From Natrarchaeobius halalkaliphilus (GTDB lineage Archaea; Halobacteriota; Halobacteria; Halobacteriales; Natrialbaceae): a stretch of 64,000 nt of DNA. Both the position numbers and the translations under genes were made by a program. Where the stretch lies: the NCBI RefSeq assembly GCF_003841485.1, contig NZ_REFY01000003.1, forward strand, positions 248,001-312,000, written 5' to 3'. Positions 25,409 to 33,571 of this stretch are shown in pieces (positions within the stretch are counted from its first letter, which is position 1; each line of letters opens with the position of its first letter). The notes beneath the pieces are model-generated. The model searched no databases and was not told the DNA's origin. It saw nothing but the letters and a program-made list of their open reading frames with translations.

Positions 25409-27025
25409 CTAAGTTGAGTCGTCTCCAGATGCTCCTCTCGCTCTGTCGCTCATCGGGATCTCGTTCTCAAGGAGTTCTATAATGTGTTCAGCAGTGACCG
25501 CCGACGAATCGATACTCCCCGCGGCACCAGCTTCGAGCAACTCGTCGGTGTCGTCAGGTTGATTGGTGCGGACAAGAAGCGGCGTATCGACGTCGACATC
25601 CACTATCGCGTCCGTGCGATCTCGGTCGGGATACAGGGAAACGATAAGCGCGGCGTTCTCTGCCTGAGCACGCTCCCATACGTCGTCGTTCGAGACTGCA
25701 CCGTAGATGTAGTTGTACGACTTGGTCGTGTCGGTGATCGACTCGCGGTCGTCGCCGACGAACACCAGTGTTCGATCGATCCGTTCGTCTCGAAGCCCAC
25801 CTGAGCCGTATCTGCTCCCGGCGATGATCACGTGGTCGGTGAGTTTTGCTTCGTCGGAAATGTTCGTGGTGATCGTTTCACCGGCTCGGTCGAAGAACTT
25901 CTTTTTTCGAAGTGTCCGTTCGATCTGTCCGGCACGGGACGAGGTGAAGGCGGCTGCGATCATCGTCACGACAGCAGCGAGAACGATCGCGTTGAACACG
26001 GCACGGTCGATGGCCTCAGCACCGAGGGCTTCGATAGCTATGAACAGGCTAAACACGCTGACGTGGTCGAGTGAAAGTCCGGTCGACACCGCCGTTCGAC
26101 CGTCGTATTCACGGGCCAAGAGCAACACCGCGACGAGCAGCGGATTGATAACCAAGATCGCAAGGACGAGCACGAGTGTCAAACCAAGCGATTCGACCGT
26201 CGGAACCGTGAGCAACGCGCCGAGCGTGATGAAAAAGATCGGGGCGAAGAAGTCCTCGAGGTCTTCGATCGTGTCCGTGAGAGTCAACGATTGTGGGTAC
26301 TCGTCGACCACGGCGATACCGGCCGCGAACGCGCCGACGACGATCGACAGTCCGACCGCTTCTGCGATCGCCATCGCACCGATCGCGAACGTGATCGCCA
26401 CCAACATCAACAACTCAGCGTCGTCGTTGATCGGTGAGATCATCCGGACGAACAGTGCGTACCGAACGACAAGCGCCAGTGCGAACAACCCAACCGCGGC
26501 GACGGCGGGTTCCCACGACGGCGTCGATACGTAGACCACGGCACTGAGTACGATGATGGCGATTATTCCCAGTATATCCTCAACAAAGTGGATCGAACGC
26601 GCTAGCTGCTCGCTGGCCGAGGACGCTCTACTCGAGTCCTGCAGGTAACTGGTTGCGATCAACGACGAACTCAGTCCAGCCGCGATCCCGAGAAACGCTG
26701 CGTTCTCGAGATCGAGCCCCAGGCCGACACCCGCCGCGAATCCAAGGAAACCGACGATCGATACCTGAACGATGCCGATGATAGTACTCGTTCGTCCCTG
26801 CGATCTGACGGTCCCTATGTTCACGTTCACGCCGAAGACGAATACGATGAAGGCGATACCCCACTGGGCGAGTTCGAGCAGTTGCGTTTCGTCGATGACG
26901 AGCCCCGCGAGGATCCCAGCGACGATATAAAACGGCGTTATCGGAAAGGAACGTTGAGTAACGACAATCAAAACGGCCGCTGCGATCACAAAGATCGCCG
27001 TTATCGCGAACAGGGTATCATACAT
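25409..27025 (-). CDS. CPA2-family cation:proton antiporter with degenerate C-terminal domain
   Basis: A 538-residue Kef/NapA-type membrane protein with about 12-13 hydrophobic segments over residues 1-390. GILAGLVIDE, FVFGVNVNIGTV and GLSSSLIATSYLQ mark the core of a monovalent-cation/proton antiporter. The C-terminal ~130 residues resemble a TrkA-N nucleotide-binding domain (DHVIIAGSRYGSGGL), but the Gly-rich loop and several strands are eroded. Its start lies inside the end of the upstream antiporter gene (8-base overlap), so the two are probably made together. Confidence 0.82.
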   Translation of the reverse strand: MYDTLFAITAIFVIAAAVLIVVTQRSFPITPFYIVAGILAGLVIDETQLLELAQWGIAFIVFVFGVNVNIGTVRSQGRTSTIIGIVQVSIVGFLGFAAGVGLGLDLENAAFLGIAAGLSSSLIATSYLQDSSRASSASEQLARSIHFVEDILGIIAIIVLSAVVYVSTPSWEPAVAAVGLFALALVVRYALFVRMISPINDDAELLMLVAITFAIGAMAIAEAVGLSIVVGAFAAGIAVVDEYPQSLTLTDTIEDLEDFFAPIFFITLGALLTVPTVESLGLTLVLVLAILVINPLLVAVLLLAREYDGRTAVSTGLSLDHVSVFSLFIAIEALGAEAIDRAVFNAIVLAAVVTMIAAAFTSSRAGQIERTLRKKKFFDRAGETITTNISDEAKLTDHVIIAGSRYGSGGLRDERIDRTLVFVGDDRESITDTTKSYNYIYGAVSNDDVWERAQAENAALIVSLYPDRDRTDAIVDVDVDTPLLVRTNQPDDTDELLEAGAAGSIDSSAVTAEHIIELLENEIPMSDRARGASGDDST

Positions 27026-28721
27026 CGAAATCGCCCTCTCGAGAGCGCGTGCCAGCTTCGTTTTTCCATCGTATCACGTCGTTTTTCTCCCCGATCGTCC
27101 CCTCGTCATCCACTCCGGCGAGGATCGTTGACACCGCGTCCTCGAGTAACTGCTGTTCACGAATCACGTGGCTAGCGCCGGTCTGCTCGAGTTCGTTCGC
27201 GTCGGCTTCGTCGTTTGCCAGTACGATGACGTCTGCGTTGCCGGCATCTTCGATCAGTCGACGATTGATATCCGTTCGGTCGAGGGTGCTGAGAACGAGA
27301 GCCGCCTCACGTACGTTCGCGTCCTTTCTGATCTCGCCGTGACGGGAATCGCCGAAAATGAATTCGAGATCTTTTCGCCGTAGTGTCTCGATGCGTTCCC
27401 GCTGATCTTCGACAAAGACGACGTCTTCGAACCGATTCTCGAGCGTTTCAGTGAGTCGCCCGGTCACGCCGTCGTACCCAACGATAACGGCGTGATTCTC
27501 GTAGGTGAGCGGATCGAACTCGATCGGATCGTCGTGTTCGAATCGCTCGAGGTACGGCCGAACACGCTCGTAGATCTCACGGTTGTAGATCACGTAGTAC
27601 GTCGAAATCGGCATGGTGATCAGGGCCATGAGACTCAAGAAACCAAGAATTGCCTCAGCAACGAATCCTTCGTTGACGGCGAGGGCCCCAAGCACGATCG
27701 AAAACTCGCTAACCTGTAGCATAGAAATCGTTCCGAGGAACGACGTTTCCATATCAAATTTCTGGCTGTAAAAGAGTCCAAAGACGATGAAGAAATTGAT
27801 TGTGAGGAGTGCGAAGGAGGCGATCACCGCTTCCTGCCAGTAAACCAGCAACTGTCCTCGTTCCATCTGGAGTGCGATACTGGCAAAGAAAACCGCGATG
27901 AATAGATCGGTTACCGGCCGCATCTGCTCTTTGAGCTCCGTACTGTAAGGCAGGTTCGCGAGCGCGAGTCCGGCGATGAACGCGCCAAGCTCAACCGACA
28001 GATCAAGCACTTCAGCGGCGTAAATGAAGACGAACGCCCACGCGATGCCGACGGTAAACAGTGCGCTCTTGTTTGTGGCACTGGCTCGCAAAAGCGTAGG
28101 AAGCACGTACTTGCTCGCTAAGTACGCGCCGACGCCCATGACGATCATCAGGACGATGACTCGAGAGATGCTAAATGCGATCTGCTCGGCGCTATCGACG
28201 GTTCCAACGGCCAGAATTGCGAGCGCGAAAACCAGATAGATGTCCTGAAAGATGAGCACGCCGATATCGACCCTCCCGTAGAGGGATTTGAGTTCGTCTT
28301 TGTCGCTGAGCACCTTGACGATAATCGGCGTTGCGCCGAACGTGGTCGCCAGTGCGAGTATGAGCGATTGATAGAGCGTAAAGCCAAGCAACAACGCGAG
28401 CGTCGTCGATGCGACCGCCTGTAAAATTGCTTGCCCGACTGCGATTTTGCCGACGGGCCGCATGATCTCTTTGATGTCCTCGAAACTCATCTTGATTCCG
28501 AGCAAGAACAGGAGGAATCCCAGCCCCAACTCGGCGATGACCTCGATTAAACCCGACTCCCCAGTGATGAGACCGAGTCCGATCGGGCCGATAACGACGC
28601 CGGTAAGTACGTATGCGACGATCGTCGGCTGCTTTGTCAACCGAGCCACGTAGCCGAGAATCGCAGCCGAAGCGAGAAGCAACGCGAAATCCGCCGAGAC
28701 TGCAATCTCCTCAAGAGGCAC
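27018..28721 (-). CDS. CPA2-family cation:proton antiporter with TrkA-N domain
   Basis: A 567-residue KefB-type antiporter. Twelve or so membrane helices (from ADFALLLASAAILGYVA to ILGFLSLMALITMPISTYYV) include TFGATPIIVKVLSD, the ion-site helix region. Residues ~410-545 are a RCK/TrkA-N domain with a recognisable nucleotide loop (HAVIVGYDGVTGRLTETL) and acidic strand end (VVFVEDQ). The substrate is probably K+ or Na+ against H+, gated by nucleotide binding. It is first in the two-gene unit with the gene at 25409. Confidence 0.88.
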   Translation of the reverse strand: MPLEEIAVSADFALLLASAAILGYVARLTKQPTIVAYVLTGVVIGPIGLGLITGESGLIEVIAELGLGFLLFLLGIKMSFEDIKEIMRPVGKIAVGQAILQAVASTTLALLLGFTLYQSLILALATTFGATPIIVKVLSDKDELKSLYGRVDIGVLIFQDIYLVFALAILAVGTVDSAEQIAFSISRVIVLMIVMGVGAYLASKYVLPTLLRASATNKSALFTVGIAWAFVFIYAAEVLDLSVELGAFIAGLALANLPYSTELKEQMRPVTDLFIAVFFASIALQMERGQLLVYWQEAVIASFALLTINFFIVFGLFYSQKFDMETSFLGTISMLQVSEFSIVLGALAVNEGFVAEAILGFLSLMALITMPISTYYVIYNREIYERVRPYLERFEHDDPIEFDPLTYENHAVIVGYDGVTGRLTETLENRFEDVVFVEDQRERIETLRRKDLEFIFGDSRHGEIRKDANVREAALVLSTLDRTDINRRLIEDAGNADVIVLANDEADANELEQTGASHVIREQQLLEDAVSTILAGVDDEGTIGEKNDVIRWKNEAGTRSREGDFDV

Positions 28722-28805
28722 AGTGGTCGATTTCAGATGTCGAGATACAAGTATATTCTGACAAGATCGGTGAATAGTTCCTATCGGAACCCTTCCGACC
28801 GTTGT

Positions 28806-30062
28806 TCAGGGAAAGCTTCCTGCTTCGTCGAACGCATCAGCAACCCGTTGGATCGCGACGACGTAAGCGGCAGTTCGCGGATTCTCGAGGTCGTACTCCT
28901 CGATCGTTTCGACGAGGGCGTCGAAGGCGTCGACGACGATGTCTTCGAGTTCGTCGTTGACCGTCTCTTCGGTCCAGTAGAAGCGCTGGCGGTTCTGGAC
29001 CCACTCGAAGTACGAGACGGTCACACCGCCGGCGTTGGCGAGAATATCCGGGATGACGAAAACGTCCTCACCTTCGAGAATTGCGTCGGCTTCGGGCGTC
29101 AACGGACCGTTTGCGGCCTCGGAGATGACGTCGGCCGTTACGTCCGTCGCGAGGTCGCCGTCGATCGCGTTCTCGAGGGCCGCAGGGATGAGCAAGTCGA
29201 CGTCGAGCGTGAGGACGTCCTCGTTGGTGATCTCCTCGTCGGCGTTCGGGTAGCCGACGACGCTTCCGGTCTCGTTTTTGTGCTCTTTCGCATTGACGGG
29301 ATCGAACCCATCCGGATTGTAGATACCGCCGCTCGAGTCGCTCGCAGCGACGACGGTTGCCCCCATCTCGTCGATCAGCTTTGCGGCGATCCAGCCGGCA
29401 TTTCCGTACCCCTGGACGGCGACGGTCGCGCCCTCGAGGTCTTTGCCGAGGTAGTCGAACGCTTCGCGGGCGGCGATAACCGTGGATCGGCCGGTGGCTT
29501 CGACGCGTCCTTCGCTTCCGCCGCTTGCGAGGTTTTTCCCGGTGATGACGCCGGGCTCAGTGGTGTTTTCGAGGGTTTCGTAGGTGTCTTTGATCCAGTT
29601 CATTTCCCGCTGGCCCGTGTTAACGTCGGGTGCGGGAACGTCGCGGTCTTCACCGATCATGGGCCGCAGTTCGGTTGCGAACGCGCGAGTGAGTCGCTCG
29701 AGTTCGCTCTCAGAGTATTCGGCCGGATCGACGATGATTCCTCCTTTTCCGCCGCCGAGCGGAATGTCGACGATCGCGGTCTTGTAGGTCATCCAGCCGG
29801 AAAGCGCCTTGACTTCGTCGCGCGATACCTGCGGGTGATAGCGGATACCACCTTTGTAGGGGCCACGATCACCGTTGAACTGTGACCGAAACGCCGTGAA
29901 CCGTTCCAGTGAGCCGTCGTCGAGTTCGACCGTCAGATTGGTCTCGAGCACTCGTTCCGGATGCTTCAGACGCTCGATGACGTCGTCGTTGACGTCGAGG
30001 TACGTCGACGCCTCGTCGATCTGTGACTGCAGACTTTCGAACGGATTCGTGGTACTGGACAT
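28806..30062 (-). CDS. gdh: glutamate dehydrogenase
   Basis: Reversible oxidative deamination of glutamate to 2-oxoglutarate. The 418-residue hexameric-type enzyme has the substrate loop [12 protein letters not shown], the catalytic lysine segment [14 protein letters not shown], and the Rossmann loop [16 protein letters not shown]. The end [17 protein letters not shown] is also typical of haloarchaeal Gdh. A TATA-like cttattttag lies about 30 bases upstream of the ATG. In haloarchaea that use the methylaspartate cycle, glutamate is an entry compound. The gene stands alone. Confidence 0.95.
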   Translation of the reverse strand: MSSTTNPFESLQSQIDEASTYLDVNDDVIERLKHPERVLETNLTVELDDGSLERFTAFRSQFNGDRGPYKGGIRYHPQVSRDEVKALSGWMTYKTAIVDIPLGGGKGGIIVDPAEYSESELERLTRAFATELRPMIGEDRDVPAPDVNTGQREMNWIKDTYETLENTTEPGVITGKNLASGGSEGRVEATGRSTVIAAREAFDYLGKDLEGATVAVQGYGNAGWIAAKLIDEMGATVVAASDSSGGIYNPDGFDPVNAKEHKNETGSVVGYPNADEEITNEDVLTLDVDLLIPAALENAIDGDLATDVTADVISEAANGPLTPEADAILEGEDVFVIPDILANAGGVTVSYFEWVQNRQRFYWTEETVNDELEDIVVDAFDALVETIEEYDLENPRTAAYVVAIQRVADAFDEAGSFP

Positions 30063-30172
30063 TACGAGACGGTTTCGGGGAAACTAAAATAAGCGTGACG
30101 AATGCCCATGATACACATAATCTAATAATATAAGGTATTTTAATGTGGTTGTATTTCTTCTAGATGGTAACT

Positions 30173-31045
30173 TCACTCGTCGATCTCGCCACCTCGAGAG
30201 ACGCAGTGACGGCGACGAATTCGTTCGGCGCGAGCGATCAGCGGCGCGTCGATCATCTCTCCATCGAGTTCGAACACTCCCCGTCCCTCTCTATCCGCGT
30301 GGCGTTTGGCCTCGAGAACGGCAGTAGCCCACTCGAGTTCGTCGTCGTTGGGTGTAAACGACTCGTTGATCGGTTCGATCTGTGCGGGATGGATGGCGAG
30401 TTTTCCGTCGTAGCCGAGGGTGATCGCAAACTCGGTCTCCTCGCGAAGCCGCTCCTCGGCTTCGAAGTCGGGAACGAGCGTATCGATCGCGTCGCAGCCG
30501 TGTACACTCGCGGCGATGACGACGCGTTCGCGTGCGTAAAGGACCTCTGTTCCGTCGTCCGTTCGTCGCGCGCCGATATCCGCGGCGAGATCTTCGGCAC
30601 CGAACACCAGCGCGTCGGTGGCGGGAACCGAAGCGATCTCAGGCGCAGCCAGGACACCACGTGCAGTTTCGATCAGCGCGAAAACCGGGCACGACTCGCC
30701 GTACGACTCGAGGGCGTCGACCAGCTCCCGAACGTCGTCCGGAGAACCCGCTTTCGGACACATCACGCTATCGAGACTGACGTCGGCGTCCTCCGAGCCG
30801 AACACGGCGTCTATATCCGCTTCGAACTCGTCGCGTTCCGCATTGGTCCTGAGACAGATCTCCGGCTTCGGGTCGAAGTCGGAGTCAGCGAGGACGGTTC
30901 GAACGTTCTCCCGTGCGGTGGACGTTCGATCGGGCGAGACGGCGTCCTCGAGATCGAAGACGACGACGTCGGCGCTCGAGTTGGCCGCCTTCCGAAGCAT
31001 CTCCGGCCGATCGCCGGGTGTAAAGAGCACGCTTCTGCGGACCAT
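30173..31045 (-). CDS. CitE-like HpcH/HpaI-family lyase
   Basis: A 290-residue TIM-barrel lyase of the CitE/malyl-CoA lyase family. RRSVLFTPGDRPEML, VVFDLEDAVSPD (metal and CoA site), a conserved ALIETARGVL and LAIHPAQIEPIN are all present. Likely reactions are cleavage or formation of malyl-CoA or beta-methylmalyl-CoA; no citrate lyase alpha or gamma gene is nearby. It is divergent from a MaoC-type hydratase, which supports a role in acyl-CoA or C4-C5 acid metabolism. Confidence 0.85.
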   Translation of the reverse strand: MVRRSVLFTPGDRPEMLRKAANSSADVVVFDLEDAVSPDRTSTARENVRTVLADSDFDPKPEICLRTNAERDEFEADIDAVFGSEDADVSLDSVMCPKAGSPDDVRELVDALESYGESCPVFALIETARGVLAAPEIASVPATDALVFGAEDLAADIGARRTDDGTEVLYARERVVIAASVHGCDAIDTLVPDFEAEERLREETEFAITLGYDGKLAIHPAQIEPINESFTPNDDELEWATAVLEAKRHADREGRGVFELDGEMIDAPLIARAERIRRRHCVSRGGEIDE

Positions 31046-31181
31046 ACCGGAGACTGCGGGGAGGAGGGTCCTGAAAGTACGGGCTGCTGCCCAGATGCTG
31101 CGAGCGGACGATCACGGGTGGCCGTCCACCCACACCCGGCGTGACAGCAGATTTTTATCGCCACTGTTCGATTCCGAACCT

Positions 31182-31643
31182 ATGTCCGGACGATACTACG
31201 AGGAGTTCACCGTCGGTGAAACGATCGAACACGGTCGACGGCGAACCATCTCCGAAAGCGACAACCAGCGCTTTTGTGATCTGACCATGAATCAACAGCC
31301 GTTGCATCTGGACCGGGAGTTCGCACGGGAGTCGGCGTTCGGTGAGCGGGTGGTCAACGGCCTCTATACGATGTCGCTCGCGGTCGGCATCGCGATCCCG
31401 GAGACGACCGACGGAACGATCGTCGCGAACCTCTCTTACGACGAGGTCTCCCATCCGAACCCGGTCGTTCACGGCGATACGATTCGCGTCACCTCGACCG
31501 TCACCGAAAAGCGCGAAACGAGCGACGGCGAACGCGGCATCGTCACCATGCACCTCAAGGTATTCACCCAGAACGACGACCTGGTCTGTGAGTTCGATCG
31601 AACCGTGCTCTCGCTGAAACGCGAACACGAGGAGAGATCCTAA
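31182..31643 (+). CDS. MaoC-family (R)-enoyl-CoA hydratase-like protein
   Basis: A 153-residue single hot-dog domain. YYEEFTVGETIEHGRRRTISESDNQRFCDLTMNQQPLH includes the hydratase Asp/His motif region. A VNGLYTMSLAVGI helix follows, then SHPNPVVHGDTI. It may hydrate an enoyl-CoA such as a mesaconyl- or crotonyl-type thioester. It is shorter than the double-hot-dog mesaconyl-CoA hydratases known from Haloarcula. The ATG at 31182 follows a tttttatcg box by 27 bases. Its stop overlaps the next ATG (TAATG). Confidence 0.82.
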   Translation: MSGRYYEEFTVGETIEHGRRRTISESDNQRFCDLTMNQQPLHLDREFARESAFGERVVNGLYTMSLAVGIAIPETTDGTIVANLSYDEVSHPNPVVHGDTIRVTSTVTEKRETSDGERGIVTMHLKVFTQNDDLVCEFDRTVLSLKREHEERS

Positions 31644-32239
31644 TGGCCGAGTCGACTCCGGGATCGACCGACGGAACCGGACGGTCGGGTCCGACCAACG
31701 CAGACGCCGGCACGGACCCGAACGACCGGGACCTCGAGTGGCTTTCGCTCGACGACGGAGAGGAGATCGTCTGGGCGGATGGGCCCGACAGGAGAACGCT
31801 CGTTCCGGCGTTCGTCATCGGCGTCCCGCTGGCGATCGTCCTGATCGGTATCCTCATCATCGTGGGCGAGTACCTCCGCGTGACAAACACGCACTACGTC
31901 GTCACGGATCGCGCCCTCTATCGAAAAAGCGGCGTCCTCTCGCGGGACGTAAAGCGAATCGATCACGAAAAGATTCAGGACATCTCCTACTCCCAGTCGG
32001 CGCTCGGAACCGTCTTCGACTACGGGACGGTGGAGGTCAGCACCGCCGGTGGATCGGGCGTCGAGATGGCGTTCAAATCCGTTCCGGAGCCCAAAGCCGT
32101 CCAGCAGCTCATCAGCGAGCTGATCGACCGCGACCACCGCGAAAAGACCGACGACCGGTCGAAGGACGACGTTCTCGAGGAGATCCTCGCGGAATTGCGA
32201 TCGATCCGGACGACGCTCGAGGAGCCAGATCATGACTGA
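31643..32239 (+). CDS. membrane protein with bacterial PH (bPH2) domain, first of pair
   Basis: A 198-residue protein: a disordered acidic N-terminus, one long hydrophobic hairpin (LVPAFVIGVPLAIVLIGILIIVGEYL), then the bPH2 core TNTHYVVTDRALYRKSGVLSRDVKRIDHEKIQDISYSQSALGTVFDYGTVEV. A C-terminal amphipathic helix (EEILAELRSIRTTLEE) could mediate pairing. It is translationally coupled to maoC (TAATG) and overlaps the next bPH2 gene by 8 bases. The YdbS/YdbT-type pairs are of unknown function, usually linked to membrane stress or transport. Confidence 0.8.
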   Translation: MAESTPGSTDGTGRSGPTNADAGTDPNDRDLEWLSLDDGEEIVWADGPDRRTLVPAFVIGVPLAIVLIGILIIVGEYLRVTNTHYVVTDRALYRKSGVLSRDVKRIDHEKIQDISYSQSALGTVFDYGTVEVSTAGGSGVEMAFKSVPEPKAVQQLISELIDRDHREKTDDRSKDDVLEEILAELRSIRTTLEEPDHD

Positions 32240-32888
32240 CCGCAGCCGGTCGAACAACGGGCGACAACCGGTCTCCGGAACGGGACCGAGCCACGACCTC
32301 CAGCCATCCACCGAGGCCCACGGATCGCTCGAGTGGCTGGCGCTTATCCGAGAGGGGGGTAGCGCACCGGGCGAAACGATCGTTTGGCGTGATGGTCCGC
32401 GAATGCAGACGGCGTATCCGTGGGGTGCACTCGCCCTCGTGGGCGTCCTTGTTCCCCTCGTAACGATCGCGCTCGATATCTTTTCTGCGCTCGCACTCGT
32501 CTGGGCACCGGTCGTCTCGATTCCGGCGGTGTGGGGGGTCCTCCGGATCGCTCGGACGGAGTACGTCCTCACGAGCCGGCGGGTCGCCATCAGGCGTGGC
32601 GTCCTCGGTATCAGCGTCGAGACGGTGGACCTCGAACGCGTCCAGAACACGACCCTCACACAGCATTCGGTCGCCCGTATCGTCGGCTACGGAACCGTCA
32701 CGATCGAAGCCGCGAGCGGCGAGACGTTCACGCTCCGCAACGTCGAAAAGCCGGATGCCGTTCGGAATCGGCTCGAGGCCCAGCGTGAACTCGGCCGTTC
32801 GACCGACGTTCCGGGAGCGATAGAGCAGTGGGAGGCGGTGCTCGAAGAGATTCGTGGCTTGCGTCGTACGATCGATCCGTCGACGTAA
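32232..32888 (+). CDS. membrane protein with bacterial PH (bPH2) domain, second of pair
   Basis: A 218-residue paralogue of the preceding gene with the same plan. An acidic N-terminus is followed by a hydrophobic hairpin (YPWGALALVGVLVPLVTIALDIFSALALVWAPVVSI) and a bPH2 core (TEYVLTSRRVAIRRGVLGISVETVDLERVQNTTLTQHSVARIVGYGTVTIEAAS). It ends in an EEIRGLRRTID helix very similar to that of its neighbour. The overlap implies coupled synthesis, so the two probably form a heteromer. Confidence 0.8.
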   Translation: MTDRSRSNNGRQPVSGTGPSHDLQPSTEAHGSLEWLALIREGGSAPGETIVWRDGPRMQTAYPWGALALVGVLVPLVTIALDIFSALALVWAPVVSIPAVWGVLRIARTEYVLTSRRVAIRRGVLGISVETVDLERVQNTTLTQHSVARIVGYGTVTIEAASGETFTLRNVEKPDAVRNRLEAQRELGRSTDVPGAIEQWEAVLEEIRGLRRTIDPST

Positions 32889-32955
32889 CGCTGCTCCGGG
32901 CGACCGATCTCGATTCCGTCGGAAGCTGACCAGATTCAATCGTCGGCCGATCCGT

Positions 32956-33306
32956 TCATATAACCATGGAGATCATGTAGACGTTGATGCAGACGGCGAC
33001 GGTCCACGGGACCGCGAGTCCGGCGGGAACGATCGGCCGGTACTCTCGAGGAAGCAGAGATCGACAGAACAGCGCGACGCCGACGGCGAGACCTTTGAGA
33101 ACGATCATTCCCACCAGCCCGTAGCCCTCGATCGCGCCGCGAGCGACCGGGTTCGACTCGGCCAATCCGAGATGGAGGCCGACGAACGTCGTCACGATGT
33201 CACCGACGAGCGAGAGCGCAACGAACACCCAGAGCAGTCGCTCGAGTTCGGCAGGCGTGGCGGTTACTGGTATTCGGGGGTGTGAGTAAACCCCGTCTGA
33301 ACTCAT
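32956..33306 (-). CDS. small membrane protein (DUF5658-like)
   Basis: A 116-residue protein with three to four helices. LERLLWVFVALSLVGDIVTTFVGLHLGLAESNPVARGAIEGYGLVGMIVLKGLAVGVALF has the GDxxTT...ESNP arrangement seen in haloarchaeal DUF5658-type proteins. The open frame extends to 33564, but the ATG at 33306 begins a plausible short cytoplasmic tail and upstream residues lack this character. Met at 33427 is an alternative start. Function unknown. Confidence 0.6.
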   Translation of the reverse strand: MSSDGVYSHPRIPVTATPAELERLLWVFVALSLVGDIVTTFVGLHLGLAESNPVARGAIEGYGLVGMIVLKGLAVGVALFCRSLLPREYRPIVPAGLAVPWTVAVCINVYMISMVI

Positions 33307-33571
33307 AGGCTCCCCGCCGGAGTCGAACCGACCGTGGGGCCACCGGGAGCGTGCGGAGACCGCACGCGTCGGTTCCAGTACGGTCGGTATTGTTATGCAA
33401 ACCGTAGCGAATAGAAATCGGTCCATAGCGTCGGTCAACCGAGTCGTAGAGACGGGTATCCTGTAACAACCATCGACCGACGGCTGGCGGTAATCGTCAC
33501 CGGTGTGTCCCGACAGTCGTGACTGGTGGCGATTGCGATCGATCCCAGGGCGGGTCGACGTCAAATCGCCT

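Noticed and set aside
28737-29885. 382-residue plus-strand open frame across gdh
   Set aside because: Antisense shadow of glutamate dehydrogenase. Long shadows are common in GC-rich haloarchaeal DNA.
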